From Halovivax ruber XH-70 (GTDB lineage Archaea; Halobacteriota; Halobacteria; Halobacteriales; Natrialbaceae): a DNA stretch of 64,000 nt. Below the pieces are notes generated by a model. It did not search any database. It saw only the letters and a program-made list of their open reading frames with translations, and was not told the origin of the DNA. This document shows positions 15,872-24,985 of the stretch, piece by piece; within the stretch, counting starts at the first letter, position 1; each line of letters begins with the position of its first letter. The position numbers and the translations under genes are program-made. The DNA lies in assembly GCF_000328525.1 (NCBI RefSeq), contig NC_019964.1, positions 2,852,001 to 2,916,000 on the forward strand, given 5' to 3'.

Positions 15872-16243
15872 TCAGTTTTCAGCCGGCGAATCCGGCCACA
15901 ACACAGCTTCGAGTGCGGCCGCATAGCGGCCGGGCTGGACTTCGCCGAACGAGACGATACCGAGCGGTTCGTCGTGACCGTCGCCGAGACTCGCGTAGTG
16001 CAGGTCGAGCCCCGGTTCGCGTCCGCGGTACACGGGCGATCCGTCGAACGTCTCCACCGGAAAGCCGAGCGCCGACGAGAGACTGGCCGGATCGATCTCG
16101 GCAGGGTGGGCTGTGAGGGCCACGAGTGGCTGCAATTCGCGAAGCTCAATGCGCGTTTCCAGACCCGCGACATCGACTGTTAGAACGCCGGTCGACTGGT
16201 CGTCGACGTATTCGAGTTCACCGTCGACAGGTTCGAGATGCAT
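15872..16243 (-). CDS. Acidic hypothetical protein
   Basis: A 123-aa protein with strong haloarchaeal codon bias. It begins MHLEPVDGELEYVDDQSTG, followed by beta-strand segments (VLTVDVAGLETRIELREL, LDLHYASLGDG). Probably a compact beta-rich cytoplasmic domain. No family recognised. It diverges from the giant NTPase gene starting at 16467, and a shared intergenic promoter region (16244-16466) lies between them. Confidence 0.65.
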   Translation of the reverse strand: MHLEPVDGELEYVDDQSTGVLTVDVAGLETRIELRELQPLVALTAHPAEIDPASLSSALGFPVETFDGSPVYRGREPGLDLHYASLGDGHDEPLGIVSFGEVQPGRYAAALEAVLWPDSPAEN

Positions 16244-16375
16244 CGGCTTCGGACGACCTCAGTAGTCGCCCCAAACCGTCTCCACAGCATAAAGATTCGC
16301 AGTCGCGCCAGCGGGAAAACGACGGAAACCCCCTCTCAGACGGGGATACTGCCCAAGGCGAGTACGGAGAAACCG

Positions 16376-16382
16376 TTATATC
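16376..16382 (+). promoter_or_regulatory. Promoter of the giant NTPase gene
   Basis: TTATATC at 16376-16382, inside the 223-bp spacer shared with the divergent gene ending at 16243. It predicts transcription start near 16405. This would leave a leader of about 60 nt to the preferred start at 16467, or almost none to the alternative ATG at 16401. Confidence 0.45.
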
Positions 16383-16466
16383 GTCCGTGAATGAATATCG
16401 ATGTATCAACCATCCGTTGTCGTTCGTTCAGCAGCGCTCGCCAGCGGAGTCGGTTGCGCTGAACCC

Positions 16467-19400
16467 ATGGATACCTCGATACAGGAAGTCGGCCCCGGCG
16501 AGCTGAGCACGGTGATCGAACCGGGCGCGGTGACGCTCGTGTTGCGGGCGCCCGGTGTCGGCGGCTCACGACAGTTGCGATCGCTCGGCGAGGCCGTGAC
16601 AGGGCTCTCCGAGACCGACGATGTCGACGAGCAAGAGCTCGTGGTCGTCGAGAATTTCGTGTCGGCGGTGTGCGACCTCGCGGACGGCTCTGTAATCGAC
16701 TATTGCGACCAGTTCGGTCGAGGATCGCTGTTTACCAGATCTGGCGGCACCGTCCTCGTCGCGCGCCCTCGCGGGTTCGACTGGCTCTGTCGGAGCGAAC
16801 TATCGGTCTACGGCCGGTTGATCGAGCGGGTCGACGCCGTCCTCGTGGTTCGGACCCCGCCGACCGCCGCGGAACCGGCGATCAACGCCGTCCGCGAGCG
16901 GGTTTCCAAACGACCCGTGGGCGGGCTTGGAGACGAAAAACGGGCAGCCCTGCTCGAGCAGGTCGGGTATCCGGCGTACGCCTTCGAGACACCCGAGTTG
17001 CAACAGGCGCTCGGGTGGTACGACGCGACGATTACGCCCAGCGCACTACTCGCGCTCTCGAAAAACGACGAGGGGGCCGCGCTCCTGCCCGCGGACGTGA
17101 GGCGGGCGTTCGGAACGCTACACGTGTTCGGAGCTCGTGACACGGACAGCGAGCGTGCGGAGTCGACCTGGTCGATCGACGACGGACTCGCGGACGGCCT
17201 CGCCACGCTCGTCCCGAGCGGCGGCCTCCCGAGTCGCGTTCCCAGCGAGCGGTCACCTCCGGCCCTCGCCGCGGTTTCGCTCGTCGTCGCTGGACTGGCC
17301 GACGACGCAGAGTGGCTCGACTCCCTCGTCCGGTACCGCGTGGTCCCCGCAGCCGCCGAAGCGCTGGAGATCGCACTGTCCCTGCCGCCCGGAACGATCG
17401 ATCACCTCCAGGTGTTCGCCGACGACCCCGCGCGAACGCTGATCCGGGAGGGGCTCGCCGACGCGACCGACGACTCGGTCGTCGACGAGGCACGCGACGT
17501 CATCGGCGAGGCGGCCGACGCACTCGGATCGTCCGCCGTCGCGTTCGAAACGATCGCGACCGACCCAGCCGAGTACGGGTCGTCGGTCCTCGTCGGTGCC
17601 TGGCACTGGGACGGCCCGGCCGCGTTACACGAAGCGGCAGCCGAACGCGAACTGCGGGCACCGCACACGAACCCTGACGGAGGGATGGACTGGCCGGCAC
17701 CCGTCGACGCAGCCGAACTCCGCGACGCCGTCGACGGCGGCCTGGTCGTCCTCACCGGACCGAAGACGACTGGCAAACGGCGGGTCGCCGCGTCTCTGGC
17801 GGCGGAACTCGAAGACTGGGGCGCGACGGTCAGACTACCCGAGCTTACCCACCCCGACCACGTTCGGACGGGGATCGCGGCGACGTCGAACGCCGTCGTG
17901 ATCGCCACCTACGGCGCCGAGCCAGCGCGAATCGGGAGCGAGAATGGCATTCGGGCCCTCGCCGAGTGGGTCGAGGCGGGAGACTGCACAGGAGCGGTGC
18001 TCATCTGCGACGAGTCCAACCGGGAGCGCCTCGACGACATCGCGGTACAGACTGACTGTGACGAACTGGCGACCTGGACGGATCGCACCGAGGTCGCCTT
18101 CGAGGAGACGAGCGGCGTCAGCTCGCCCGATCCTGCAACCGTCGCACGCGAACTGCTCGGTGCGATCGGCTGGGGCGAGGTTCAGACGCCGTCTCGACGG
18201 ACCGTCGACGTCGAGTCGGTCACCGACCAGAGCACGGTCGCCGCGGTTTCGGGCTGTCCGGACCACGCGCTCGGCGACGAGATCGTCGGACAGATCGTCG
18301 CCGAGGTCGTCGACGTCATCACGACGACACACGGGCCTGACGCGGCCCAGCCGTGGCTCTCGTTCGTCGACGACCTCGTGGCGGACGTCGGCCGCAATCG
18401 AACGGCCGACAGCGACGACGCAATCCGATACCGGGGCGAGGTGTACGCGACGGCGATCGCGGCCGTCGCGACGGCAAACCCGACGACGGACGAGTGGGTC
18501 CACGCAGTCGCGCAAAGCGTCTTGACTCTCACCAACGAGACCGCGGCCCCACCCGGCCGGGAGTCCGTCGGCGGCGAGATGGAGCCGTTCGCCACCGCGT
18601 TCGCCGGGGCACTGTCGATGCTCGCCCAGCCGTCGGACGGATCGGCGGTAAATCACGGCGCGGTGGGCTGTGTCGATCAAGTGCTCCACGAGATGGTCGG
18701 CAGCGAGGGGTCGCAATTTCCGCTCCACCTGGTCTACGGTCGCGCCGTCGGAGCGGTCGTCCACCGCGTCGAGGCGGACGGAGAGGTAGAGGGGGAGGTG
18801 GACGAGGAGGAGGAGGAGCGGCGGGAAGCGATCGGCACTGGGCTCGCCACGATCCTCACACTCGTTCGACAGCAGGCGGCAGGCGCCGACGAGTGGGCCA
18901 CAGCGAACGTGCTCACGAACGGCTTCGGCTCCGCGCTCGGAGCAGTGGCGGAGACGTGTCCACCCGCAGACCTGTCGGCCCTGATCGCCGATATCGAATC
19001 ACGGGCCAGCAACGCGACCCAGCTCGTCGGTGATCCGGACACCCGAACGGCGACGCTCCAAGAGCTGTACGTCGGCGGGATCGGGCTGTGGGTGTTCGAA
19101 CACGGCTGCTCGGACGAGGCGTTCGGGCCCTGGATCGAAGCCATCGGCCAGGGGCTGTGCCAGACGGCGCAAGCGATCGACGACGGCGAGCCGGAATCGT
19201 TCGTGGTCGAGGCGTACGGTCGCGCCGTTCGAACCGTCGTGGGGTCGGGCGAACGCGACCGAGCCGAACAGCTGTTCTCCGCGGCGCACCGACTCGTCGA
19301 GACGCTCGCGCGTGGCGAGTTCGTCGACGACGAGCAGGCGTTTCGAGCGGCATTACACGCGAAGGCACTGGCCGTCTTCGGCGACGTTGCCTTAGCGTCC

Positions 19401-20426
19401 CCGGACGAGGTCACCCAGTACCCCTACGGCAGTAACACGATCCCGTTCGACGATTCGCTCGGCTTCGAGGACTGGATCGCGCTGTACGACGAGGCCGTAC
19501 TGGCCGGCGACGTAACCGACGTGATCGACGCGACCAACGCGGATCCGACACAGTATCTGACGGCCGTCTACCGCGACGCGCTGTCGACGCACGTGCAGGG
19601 CTTCGACGAGGGGACGACCGAAACCGAATCGGGCAGTCCCACGACGACCGGCTCGACAGACGGCGTGACGCCACGCGGCCAGCGGACGTGGTACGGCGGG
19701 CTCGAAGACGTGATCGAATCGAGAGCGATCGAATCGGACACCGATCCGGTTGCATTCCTCGCGGACGTCTACGGCGGGGCGGCTGCCAACTGGGCGGCCG
19801 ACGGCGCGTCGAGTCGCACGCAGGAGTGGATCGACGTGCTCGTCGGATCGCTGCGGAGCGGTCGCGCGTCCATCGACGGACCAGCGGCGAGCGACTGGGA
19901 CGACGCGGTCGCGTCGACGCACGCCGAGGTATTAGCGGCAGTGGTGATCCGGACCGACGTCGGGGAACGCACCCACGACCGGTTGGTCGCAGCCGTCGTC
20001 GACGAGATCGAGACGACGGCGGTCGCGCCGGCCACTGTGACCGCCCCCATCGAGTACGTCGGGTCGGTCTTCGGGAACGCACTCGCACTCGTGGCCGACG
20101 TCCCACCCGAAGAGATCCGATTCGGCGTGGCCGAAGTGCTGACGGTCGTGGACGACTCGCTCTCGCTCGACCGAATCGGCGTCGAGCGAGAAGCGCTGCT
20201 CGAACGAGTGGGTTCGACGGCAGGCGAACGAGTGCGGGCAGCTGACGGCGGAGCCCACGCGACACGTCTCGAAGACGGACTCCGTGAGGCGGGATTCGAC
20301 TCCCTCGCGGACGACGTGGCCGACAGCGACGGTGTCGATGGGCCAGACGTGGCCGACGGCGACACTGTCGGTGAGGCCGACACGGGCGACGGCGGACCCG
20401 ATCGGACGCCGCAGCGATCGGAGTGA
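16467..20426 (+). CDS. Giant STAND-like P-loop NTPase with helical-repeat C-terminus
   Basis: A 1319-aa acidic protein without a recognised family. The N-terminal 110 residues form an alpha/beta segment (VTLVLRAPGVGGSRQLRSL). Residues about 423-560 contain a P-loop, LTGPKTTGKRR (431-438; Arg replaces the usual Ser/Thr after GK), and a Walker-B-like AVLICDE (D515, E516). From about 650 to 1240 a helical motif of the form (Y/F)GxA(L/V)xxV recurs about ten times, e.g. LVYGRAVGAVVHRV, EAYGRAVRTVVGSG, DVYGGAAANWAADG, SVFGNALALVADVP, giving a superhelical tail. The end is a DG-rich acidic tail. The layout matches STAND NTPases, which sense a ligand through repeats. ATG 16467 is preferred over 16401 because the 22 intervening codons lack the GC3 bias of the gene. 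Confidence 0.75.
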   Translation: MDTSIQEVGPGELSTVIEPGAVTLVLRAPGVGGSRQLRSLGEAVTGLSETDDVDEQELVVVENFVSAVCDLADGSVIDYCDQFGRGSLFTRSGGTVLVARPRGFDWLCRSELSVYGRLIERVDAVLVVRTPPTAAEPAINAVRERVSKRPVGGLGDEKRAALLEQVGYPAYAFETPELQQALGWYDATITPSALLALSKNDEGAALLPADVRRAFGTLHVFGARDTDSERAESTWSIDDGLADGLATLVPSGGLPSRVPSERSPPALAAVSLVVAGLADDAEWLDSLVRYRVVPAAAEALEIALSLPPGTIDHLQVFADDPARTLIREGLADATDDSVVDEARDVIGEAADALGSSAVAFETIATDPAEYGSSVLVGAWHWDGPAALHEAAAERELRAPHTNPDGGMDWPAPVDAAELRDAVDGGLVVLTGPKTTGKRRVAASLAAELEDWGATVRLPELTHPDHVRTGIAATSNAVVIATYGAEPARIGSENGIRALAEWVEAGDCTGAVLICDESNRERLDDIAVQTDCDELATWTDRTEVAFEETSGVSSPDPATVARELLGAIGWGEVQTPSRRTVDVESVTDQSTVAAVSGCPDHALGDEIVGQIVAEVVDVITTTHGPDAAQPWLSFVDDLVADVGRNRTADSDDAIRYRGEVYATAIAAVATANPTTDEWVHAVAQSVLTLTNETAAPPGRESVGGEMEPFATAFAGALSMLAQPSDGSAVNHGAVGCVDQVLHEMVGSEGSQFPLHLVYGRAVGAVVHRVEADGEVEGEVDEEEEERREAIGTGLATILTLVRQQAAGADEWATANVLTNGFGSALGAVAETCPPADLSALIADIESRASNATQLVGDPDTRTATLQELYVGGIGLWVFEHGCSDEAFGPWIEAIGQGLCQTAQAIDDGEPESFVVEAYGRAVRTVVGSGERDRAEQLFSAAHRLVETLARGEFVDDEQAFRAALHAKALAVFGDVALASPDEVTQYPYGSNTIPFDDSLGFEDWIALYDEAVLAGDVTDVIDATNADPTQYLTAVYRDALSTHVQGFDEGTTETESGSPTTTGSTDGVTPRGQRTWYGGLEDVIESRAIESDTDPVAFLADVYGGAAANWAADGASSRTQEWIDVLVGSLRSGRASIDGPAASDWDDAVASTHAEVLAAVVIRTDVGERTHDRLVAAVVDEIETTAVAPATVTAPIEYVGSVFGNALALVADVPPEEIRFGVAEVLTVVDDSLSLDRIGVEREALLERVGSTAGERVRAADGGAHATRLEDGLREAGFDSLADDVADSDGVDGPDVADGDTVGEADTGDGGPDRTPQRSE

Positions 20427-20538
20427 CGGTCGTATCGAGGCCCGAATGGCGGGTCCTCGAGTATGGTAGCCGCACAGCCGAGGAGGGGCTACGATATGAG
20501 CCCCGCTACGGACGGGCGTCCCGACGAAAGAGACTGGT

Positions 20539-20766
20539 ATGAGTCGAGTACGCGTCGCCACGTTCAGTCTCCTTGCCCTCGGGTACGCAGCGATCGGGTT
20601 CGTCGTGGGCCGACAGATCCTTCACGGCGTCCTCGGTATCCAGCCGGCCACGCTCCTCCCGATGCCGGGACCCATGTTGCAGGTGCTCGGATTCGGGCTA
20701 GTTCTCGGCATCGTTCTCGCCGGAACGCAGGTCTCCGTCCGGTTCCTCGATCTGCACAAGATGTGA
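20539..20766 (+). CDS. Small two-helix membrane protein
   Basis: A 75-aa protein with helices at about 7-30 (FSLLALGYAAIGFVVGRQIL) and 45-65 (LQVLGFGLVLGIVLAG) and a short cytoplasmic tail ending SVRFLDLHKM. Codon use is typical of the chromosome. No family recognised. The spacer of about 110 bp after the giant NTPase gives no evidence that they are co-transcribed. Confidence 0.6.
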   Translation: MSRVRVATFSLLALGYAAIGFVVGRQILHGVLGIQPATLLPMPGPMLQVLGFGLVLGIVLAGTQVSVRFLDLHKM

Positions 20767-20845
20767 CCGGTGTCGAGAGTCGACCGGTGCCGAGAGCCGG
20801 CATCGAATCGGCCGAGAGGCTGTATCGAGGCGAGACACCAAAGGG

Positions 20846-20885
20846 CAGCGTTCGCAAGGGTGAGGGACAGCGTTTGCAAGGGTGA
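20846..20885. repeat. Two 18-bp tandem repeats
   Basis: CAGCGTTYGCAAGGGTGA occurs at 20846-20863 and 20868-20885 (one mismatch, 22-bp period), 31 bp before the gene at 20917. The spacing of about two helical turns suggests a binding site. Confidence 0.4.
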
Positions 20886-20916
20886 CGGTTTGGACCGTGC
20901 TCCGGGGAGGGCGAGT

Positions 20917-21186
20917 ATGGCACAGACACCCGACGTCGACATGGTCGACACCGCGGACGACTACATCCACGTGCGCTTTCGCGATCCCGACCGTTACGCC
21001 GAGATTCGAACACCCGACTGGGCAGACCAACCAGCGCAGTCCGTCTCAGAGGGAAGTCAGGTCCGGACAGGAAGAGTCGACAGCACGGACGACTGGGAAA
21101 TTACGAGCGTCCTGATCGAGAAACACGTCGGTGAGGAGAAAGCCAGAGAGCAAGCTCGCGAGATCGTGGAAAAGATCGAATCGTGA
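20917..21186 (+). CDS. Conserved haloarchaeal small protein
   Basis: An 89-aa acidic protein, MAQTPDVDMVDTADDYIHVRF..., with a beta-hairpin (YIHVRFRDPDRYAEIRTPDWA), a turn rich in Ser/Gln, then a beta strand and C-terminal helix (KHVGEEKAREQAREIVEKIE). I recognise the general pattern as a widespread haloarchaeal hypothetical protein but cannot assign a role. Start chosen at the first ATG with coding-like composition. Confidence 0.6.
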   Translation: MAQTPDVDMVDTADDYIHVRFRDPDRYAEIRTPDWADQPAQSVSEGSQVRTGRVDSTDDWEITSVLIEKHVGEEKAREQAREIVEKIES

Positions 21187-21277
21187 GTGCAGACCGGAAG
21201 ATACCGCGCGACGATCGTGGGTCGAGGCGATTCAGCGGCCCGGAAGCGATCCAGCGGTTCGAAGGCGACCCCGTCGA

Positions 21278-21517
21278 CTATTCGCTGATCGTCAGGACGC
21301 CGTTTTTCACCGACACGTCGGCCGCCTCCGGTGGACGGACGAACTCGAACTGCTGGTCGTCGGCGACGACGATCACGGTGTCGTCGACGATGTCGACAGC
21401 GACGTCGCCCGCCGCGGCACCGAAGTCGACCGCGATCACGCTACGGTCGTCGTAGTCGAGCGTACGGACGACGATGCCACGTTCGGTTGCGTTCTGTAGT
21501 GGTTGTGGGACTTTCAT
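21278..21517 (-). CDS. Hsp20-like fold small protein (DUF7127-like)
   Basis: A 79-aa beta-rich protein. The ending, ADVSVKNGVLTISE, matches the last strands of the alpha-crystallin/Hsp20 fold (KNGVLTI), and the preceding VIAVDFGAAAGDVAVDIVDD fits two further strands. It is shorter than true small heat-shock proteins and lacks the flanking arms. My recollection is that this haloarchaeal family is labelled DUF7127. Single gene. Confidence 0.65.
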   Translation of the reverse strand: MKVPQPLQNATERGIVVRTLDYDDRSVIAVDFGAAAGDVAVDIVDDTVIVVADDQQFEFVRPPEAADVSVKNGVLTISE

Positions 21518-21626
21518 ACACAGCGTTAGCAGGCGTTCACTGGTAAGGGGAACGCAGGCAGACGACTGGGGGGAGGCGAGCGACGTATAGTTTCCTATCG
21601 GCGCGTCCTCGTCCTGGTAACTCCCT

Positions 21627-23762
21627 CTACGACCCGATGAAGTCGGTTAACGCCGTCTCCTGGATATCGTCGGTCTCCTCGAACTCGTTGGCGAGTTTCT
21701 TCGGGTCAGGTATTTCGAACGAGATCGAGGGATCTGGGCGCGTAACAGCGGCCTGGACGCGCTCGGCTTCGTCGAGAATGGGCACCTCTTCCGTCGTGGT
21801 TCCCGATATCGTACACCAGGCCCGCGATCGGGAGATGGCGACGAACGCTTCGTTTCGTCTATGGACAGCACTCTCGCGGTATTCTGGGTGTTGAACCCAC
21901 TCGAGGCCAACGAGGTACACCGACGCAGCTTCGTTCCCCTTGGCCCTGTGGATCCCAGTGATCGTAACGGCGTCATCCACGGCGAAGGTCTTGCCGTCCC
22001 CGTTCCAGACGCCGTTCGCGTCGAGGTCCCGGGATTCCAGTTCGTTCGCGAGCATCGCGCCGGTATCCACGTAATCGTATCCGAGGACGATGACCATGAT
22101 CTGGTCAGGAGCGAGGCCTTCCGCTACGTCTCGAACGATGCGGTCGGCAACCCACTGGAGTTCCGAACCCTTGGTCGGGAACGCGTTGGTTTCGACGAAC
22201 GGCTTCGCCGCCGGCGTTTCGTGAAGCGGATGCGGTGAGTGGTCGTCCGGCCGGCGGATCGTCGCTGTCTCGCCGACTTCCCTGAAGTCAGCGTCCACCT
22301 CGTACCCGAGGCTCTCCCAGCCGTCGGTGCGCGTGATCGTCTGGACCGGTCCGTCTTCGGCCATGAGGCCCATCCCGATCGCGTGTCCTGCCATGAGAAC
22401 CGGTCTGGGGGATCGATAGGCCTGGCGCATGACGTGGCTCTTCTGGACGCCACCGGGGTAGCTCCCGCGCAGGTCGAGGACCGGGTCGTCGTTCTCGTCG
22501 GTGCCGAAGAGGTTCGTCGGGCTCGGGGCGGAGAGACTCGTCAGACTCTGTGCCTCGTCGTACGCCCACACGAGCCGTTGGTTCTGGGCCAGCGCTTCGA
22601 GACAGAGGGTGAAGAAGTTCGATCCGAAGTCCTGCGCCTCGTCGATGAATATCCCGTCGTAGAGCGTCGGTATCGACGCTTCGTCCAGGAGTTCCTCGCA
22701 ACACGCGTCGAAGTAGTCGTCACGATCGGGAAACGCCTCACGTGCATCGTAGAACGTTCGATGGTCGCGACCGGCCGCTCGGCAGGCGTTGTAGTATATC
22801 CCGTCACCGGCCTGCGAGCCGCCCCAGGCGTGGATAATGTCGAGGTTATCCCAGTTCGGGTCGTCGTTCGCGAAGCGGCGATAGAACCGCTCGACGAGCG
22901 CCGTGAGCTGATCGTAGAGGCTCTTCGAGTGGAACGTGAACGCGAGGGACAACTCCGGGTACTTCGCGTGGGTCCGCGCCACCTTCATCGCGAGGAGGAC
23001 GGTCTTTCCTGATCCGGCGATGCCACGGATCTGCTGGGGACCCGGAGGAACGAGCATCCCGATCTCCTGCTGTTGTGCGTCGAGTCCCCGGAGCCCCTTC
23101 GTCACGTGCTCGTAGTGTTCTCCACGCCGCGTCGGTGTTCGCGGTGCACTGGTCCGGTCGCCGCTGATCGGTTGGCCGCAGCTGAGGACGTCCCTGGCTG
23201 CCACGAGTTCGTCGTCCGTGAGCGGGTCGAACGTCCGGACCGCCGCCAGTGCGTCGCGAAGTGCGACCGGTGTCAGATCGTCGCTCAGCAGCGTCCGCGG
23301 AGCGGCCGGACCGTCGAATCCACGGCCTTCCCACTCGTCTCTGGTGATGTTTGGAAGCGCGACGAACGTGTTGACTGGAACCCGACAGCCGTCGAGATCG
23401 GAGAGCGCCGGTTCGCTCGTGAAGAACCGACGCAAGAACAGCGCCTGGTTGCGCGCCTGCTGGTGCGGCGTCGATCGGGACTGGCTGATATTTTGCAAGT
23501 ACCACGTGTGGCCCTCGATCCGATCGATGTGGTCGATCCGATACCCCTTGACCTCGATCACGAGCAGTCCCAGGTCACGGTGGAGGAGGACGATATCTGG
23601 TTCGTGGTCGAACGTTTCACCCCCTTTGTCGACGATCGGATACTGGTGGTACGCGACGCCCTCGTCGGTCGCGTCGAACGCGCCCTTGAGGCGCTCCCAG
23701 ACCGCCAGTTCGGCGTCGATCCCCGGAAGTGACTCGTCGGCCGTCGTGGGGATGAATTCCAT
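21627..23762 (-). CDS. NERD-domain UvrD/Rep-type helicase
   Basis: A 711-aa protein. Residues about 15-140 form a NERD nuclease-like domain with D56 and the E70-V-K72 motif in LGLLVIEVKGY. The rest is an SF1A helicase: Walker A RGIAGSGKT (246-254), Walker B DGIFIDEAQDF near 360, and the C-terminal GIHRAKGNEA and NEAFVAISRSR motifs IV-VI. Length is normal for NERD-UvrD fusions. A TATA-like box (23784-23790) 25 nt upstream suggests a leaderless single-gene transcript. Such fusions are scattered among prokaryotes and are suspected defence or DNA-processing factors, but the role here is inferred. Confidence 0.85.
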   Translation of the reverse strand: MEFIPTTADESLPGIDAELAVWERLKGAFDATDEGVAYHQYPIVDKGGETFDHEPDIVLLHRDLGLLVIEVKGYRIDHIDRIEGHTWYLQNISQSRSTPHQQARNQALFLRRFFTSEPALSDLDGCRVPVNTFVALPNITRDEWEGRGFDGPAAPRTLLSDDLTPVALRDALAAVRTFDPLTDDELVAARDVLSCGQPISGDRTSAPRTPTRRGEHYEHVTKGLRGLDAQQQEIGMLVPPGPQQIRGIAGSGKTVLLAMKVARTHAKYPELSLAFTFHSKSLYDQLTALVERFYRRFANDDPNWDNLDIIHAWGGSQAGDGIYYNACRAAGRDHRTFYDAREAFPDRDDYFDACCEELLDEASIPTLYDGIFIDEAQDFGSNFFTLCLEALAQNQRLVWAYDEAQSLTSLSAPSPTNLFGTDENDDPVLDLRGSYPGGVQKSHVMRQAYRSPRPVLMAGHAIGMGLMAEDGPVQTITRTDGWESLGYEVDADFREVGETATIRRPDDHSPHPLHETPAAKPFVETNAFPTKGSELQWVADRIVRDVAEGLAPDQIMVIVLGYDYVDTGAMLANELESRDLDANGVWNGDGKTFAVDDAVTITGIHRAKGNEAASVYLVGLEWVQHPEYRESAVHRRNEAFVAISRSRAWCTISGTTTEEVPILDEAERVQAAVTRPDPSISFEIPDPKKLANEFEETDDIQETALTDFIGS

Positions 23763-23883
23763 ACGCTACACTAATAGCGAACTGATATACCAGTTTCCCT
23801 ACCGATACCCTTGACAGTTCTGTGGGCATCACGCCTGCCGTGTCGATCGGCGGACTTCACTCGATCGCGAACCGATCACCCCG

Positions 23884-24072
23884 TCAATCGTCGTCGTCAG
23901 TGCCGATGCGGTCGGGGATCGTCGTGGGAGCGTCCCCCGGCAGCGAGACGTCCCGGAGCGTAAAGCGCTTTACAACCATGTCGTAGCAGAAGACGAGCGT
24001 GCCGAGGATGATCATCGTGTCGCCGGGGAGGCGCGCCCAGAAGAGCAGCTGGACGAGTTCGCCCTCGTAGAA
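23884..24072 (-). pseudogene. Truncated heme-copper oxidase / NorB-like C-terminus
   Basis: About 62 codons with no start, reading [19 protein letters not shown], then [18 protein letters not shown] and an acidic end to a TGA at 23884. The W-x-R-x-P-G-D-x3-I pattern followed by a last membrane helix resembles the C-terminal helix of quinol-dependent nitric oxide reductase or related oxidases. The rest of the gene is missing: the frame upstream runs into unrelated sequence. It abuts a rhodanese fragment on the other strand. Confidence 0.55.
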
Positions 24073-24077
24073 GGGAG

Positions 24078-24236
24078 GCTGCGCGCGGCGGCGTAGCTCT
24101 CGGCGAACGCGCCTCCGTCGCCTGGTTCGCTCTGCACGAACTGCTTGGCTACGAGGACACCATGAACTACGACGGGTCGTGGACCGAGTGGAGGAACCTG
24201 GTAAACGCGCCGATCGAGACGGGCGCAGCGGAGTGA
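24078..24236 (+). pseudogene. Truncated rhodanese-like sulfurtransferase C-terminus
   Basis: About 52 codons without a start, ending [20 protein letters not shown] then [13 protein letters not shown] and a TGA at 24234-24236. The ER-S-x-W-F-x-L-x-E-L-L-G-Y and NYDGSWTEW patterns are the hallmark of haloarchaeal thiosulfate sulfurtransferases just after the active-site loop. The catalytic Cys loop and everything before it are gone. It faces the oxidase-like fragment across a junction of about 5 bp, marking an old deletion or insertion breakpoint. Confidence 0.6.
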
Positions 24237-24239
24237 AAC

Positions 24240-24848
24240 CTATGTCGGGCCACGATCGACGGCCGCGTCGTACTGTTCTCGGGTCACCGTGTACCGGTGG
24301 AGGTCGGCGACCTCGTCGTCCATCGGGACCCAGTTCCGGAGGACGCCGTCGTACTGCCCGCCGTGGGCCTCGATGTACCGCTGGATCGCACGTTTCGATT
24401 TCTCGTTGCCATCGTTGTGACCGGCGGTCACGAGCTCCAGGTCGAGGCGGTCGAAGGCGAGTTCCATCAGCGCCGCCGCACGCTCGCCGGAGTAGCCGCG
24501 ACCCCAGAACGGTTTCCCGAGGATGAGTCCGAGCCGCCCTGTCCGGCGATCCCACTCGCAGCTGAGCGTGGTCAGCCCCGCGAGTTTGCCGGCGCTGTCC
24601 TCGCCCGCCTTCGGCCGAACGACGTACTCGGCGCCCTCGGTCTCCGCCCAGCGGCGTTCGGCATCGTCAATCATCTCCTGGGCATCCTTCAGCGTCCGAT
24701 ACGGGCTCTGTGGGACGTGTTCGAAGACCTCGTCTACCCCCTCGCCGTAGCCGACTGCGAAGCACTCGTAGAGTTCGCGGACGTCGACCGTTTCGTGGCA
24801 GAATCGTTCGAGCCTGAGGCGGTCAGTCGCGACCGTTTCCGGGAACAT
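24240..24848 (-). CDS. GNAT acetyltransferase (RimJ/RimL type)
   Basis: A 202-aa protein with the RimJ/RimL layout: TDRLRLERF at the N-terminus, a GLTTLSCEWDRRTGRLGLIL strand pair, then the acetyl-CoA loop (FWGRGYSGERAAALM) and the N-x-K-S-x-R-A-I-Q segment (GNEKSKRAIQRYI). It transfers an acetyl group to an amine of a protein N-terminus or small molecule. Single gene on the minus strand. Substrate not predictable. Confidence 0.85.
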   Translation of the reverse strand: MFPETVATDRLRLERFCHETVDVRELYECFAVGYGEGVDEVFEHVPQSPYRTLKDAQEMIDDAERRWAETEGAEYVVRPKAGEDSAGKLAGLTTLSCEWDRRTGRLGLILGKPFWGRGYSGERAAALMELAFDRLDLELVTAGHNDGNEKSKRAIQRYIEAHGGQYDGVLRNWVPMDDEVADLHRYTVTREQYDAAVDRGPT

Positions 24849-24985
24849 GGGACATGATGAGAAGAGGACTCATATAATGCTACGCGACCACGCCGCCGAC
24901 GACCCCGATGTCCGTCGCCACGCCGGCGCATTCTCGTAAGTCGACCAACAGATTCTTCTCGGCACGGGTGTATATTCAGTACGCA

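Noticed and set aside
16401-16466. Upstream ATG for the giant NTPase
   Set aside because: The 22 codons show low third-position GC, unlike the rest of the gene. A leaderless start there cannot be fully excluded.
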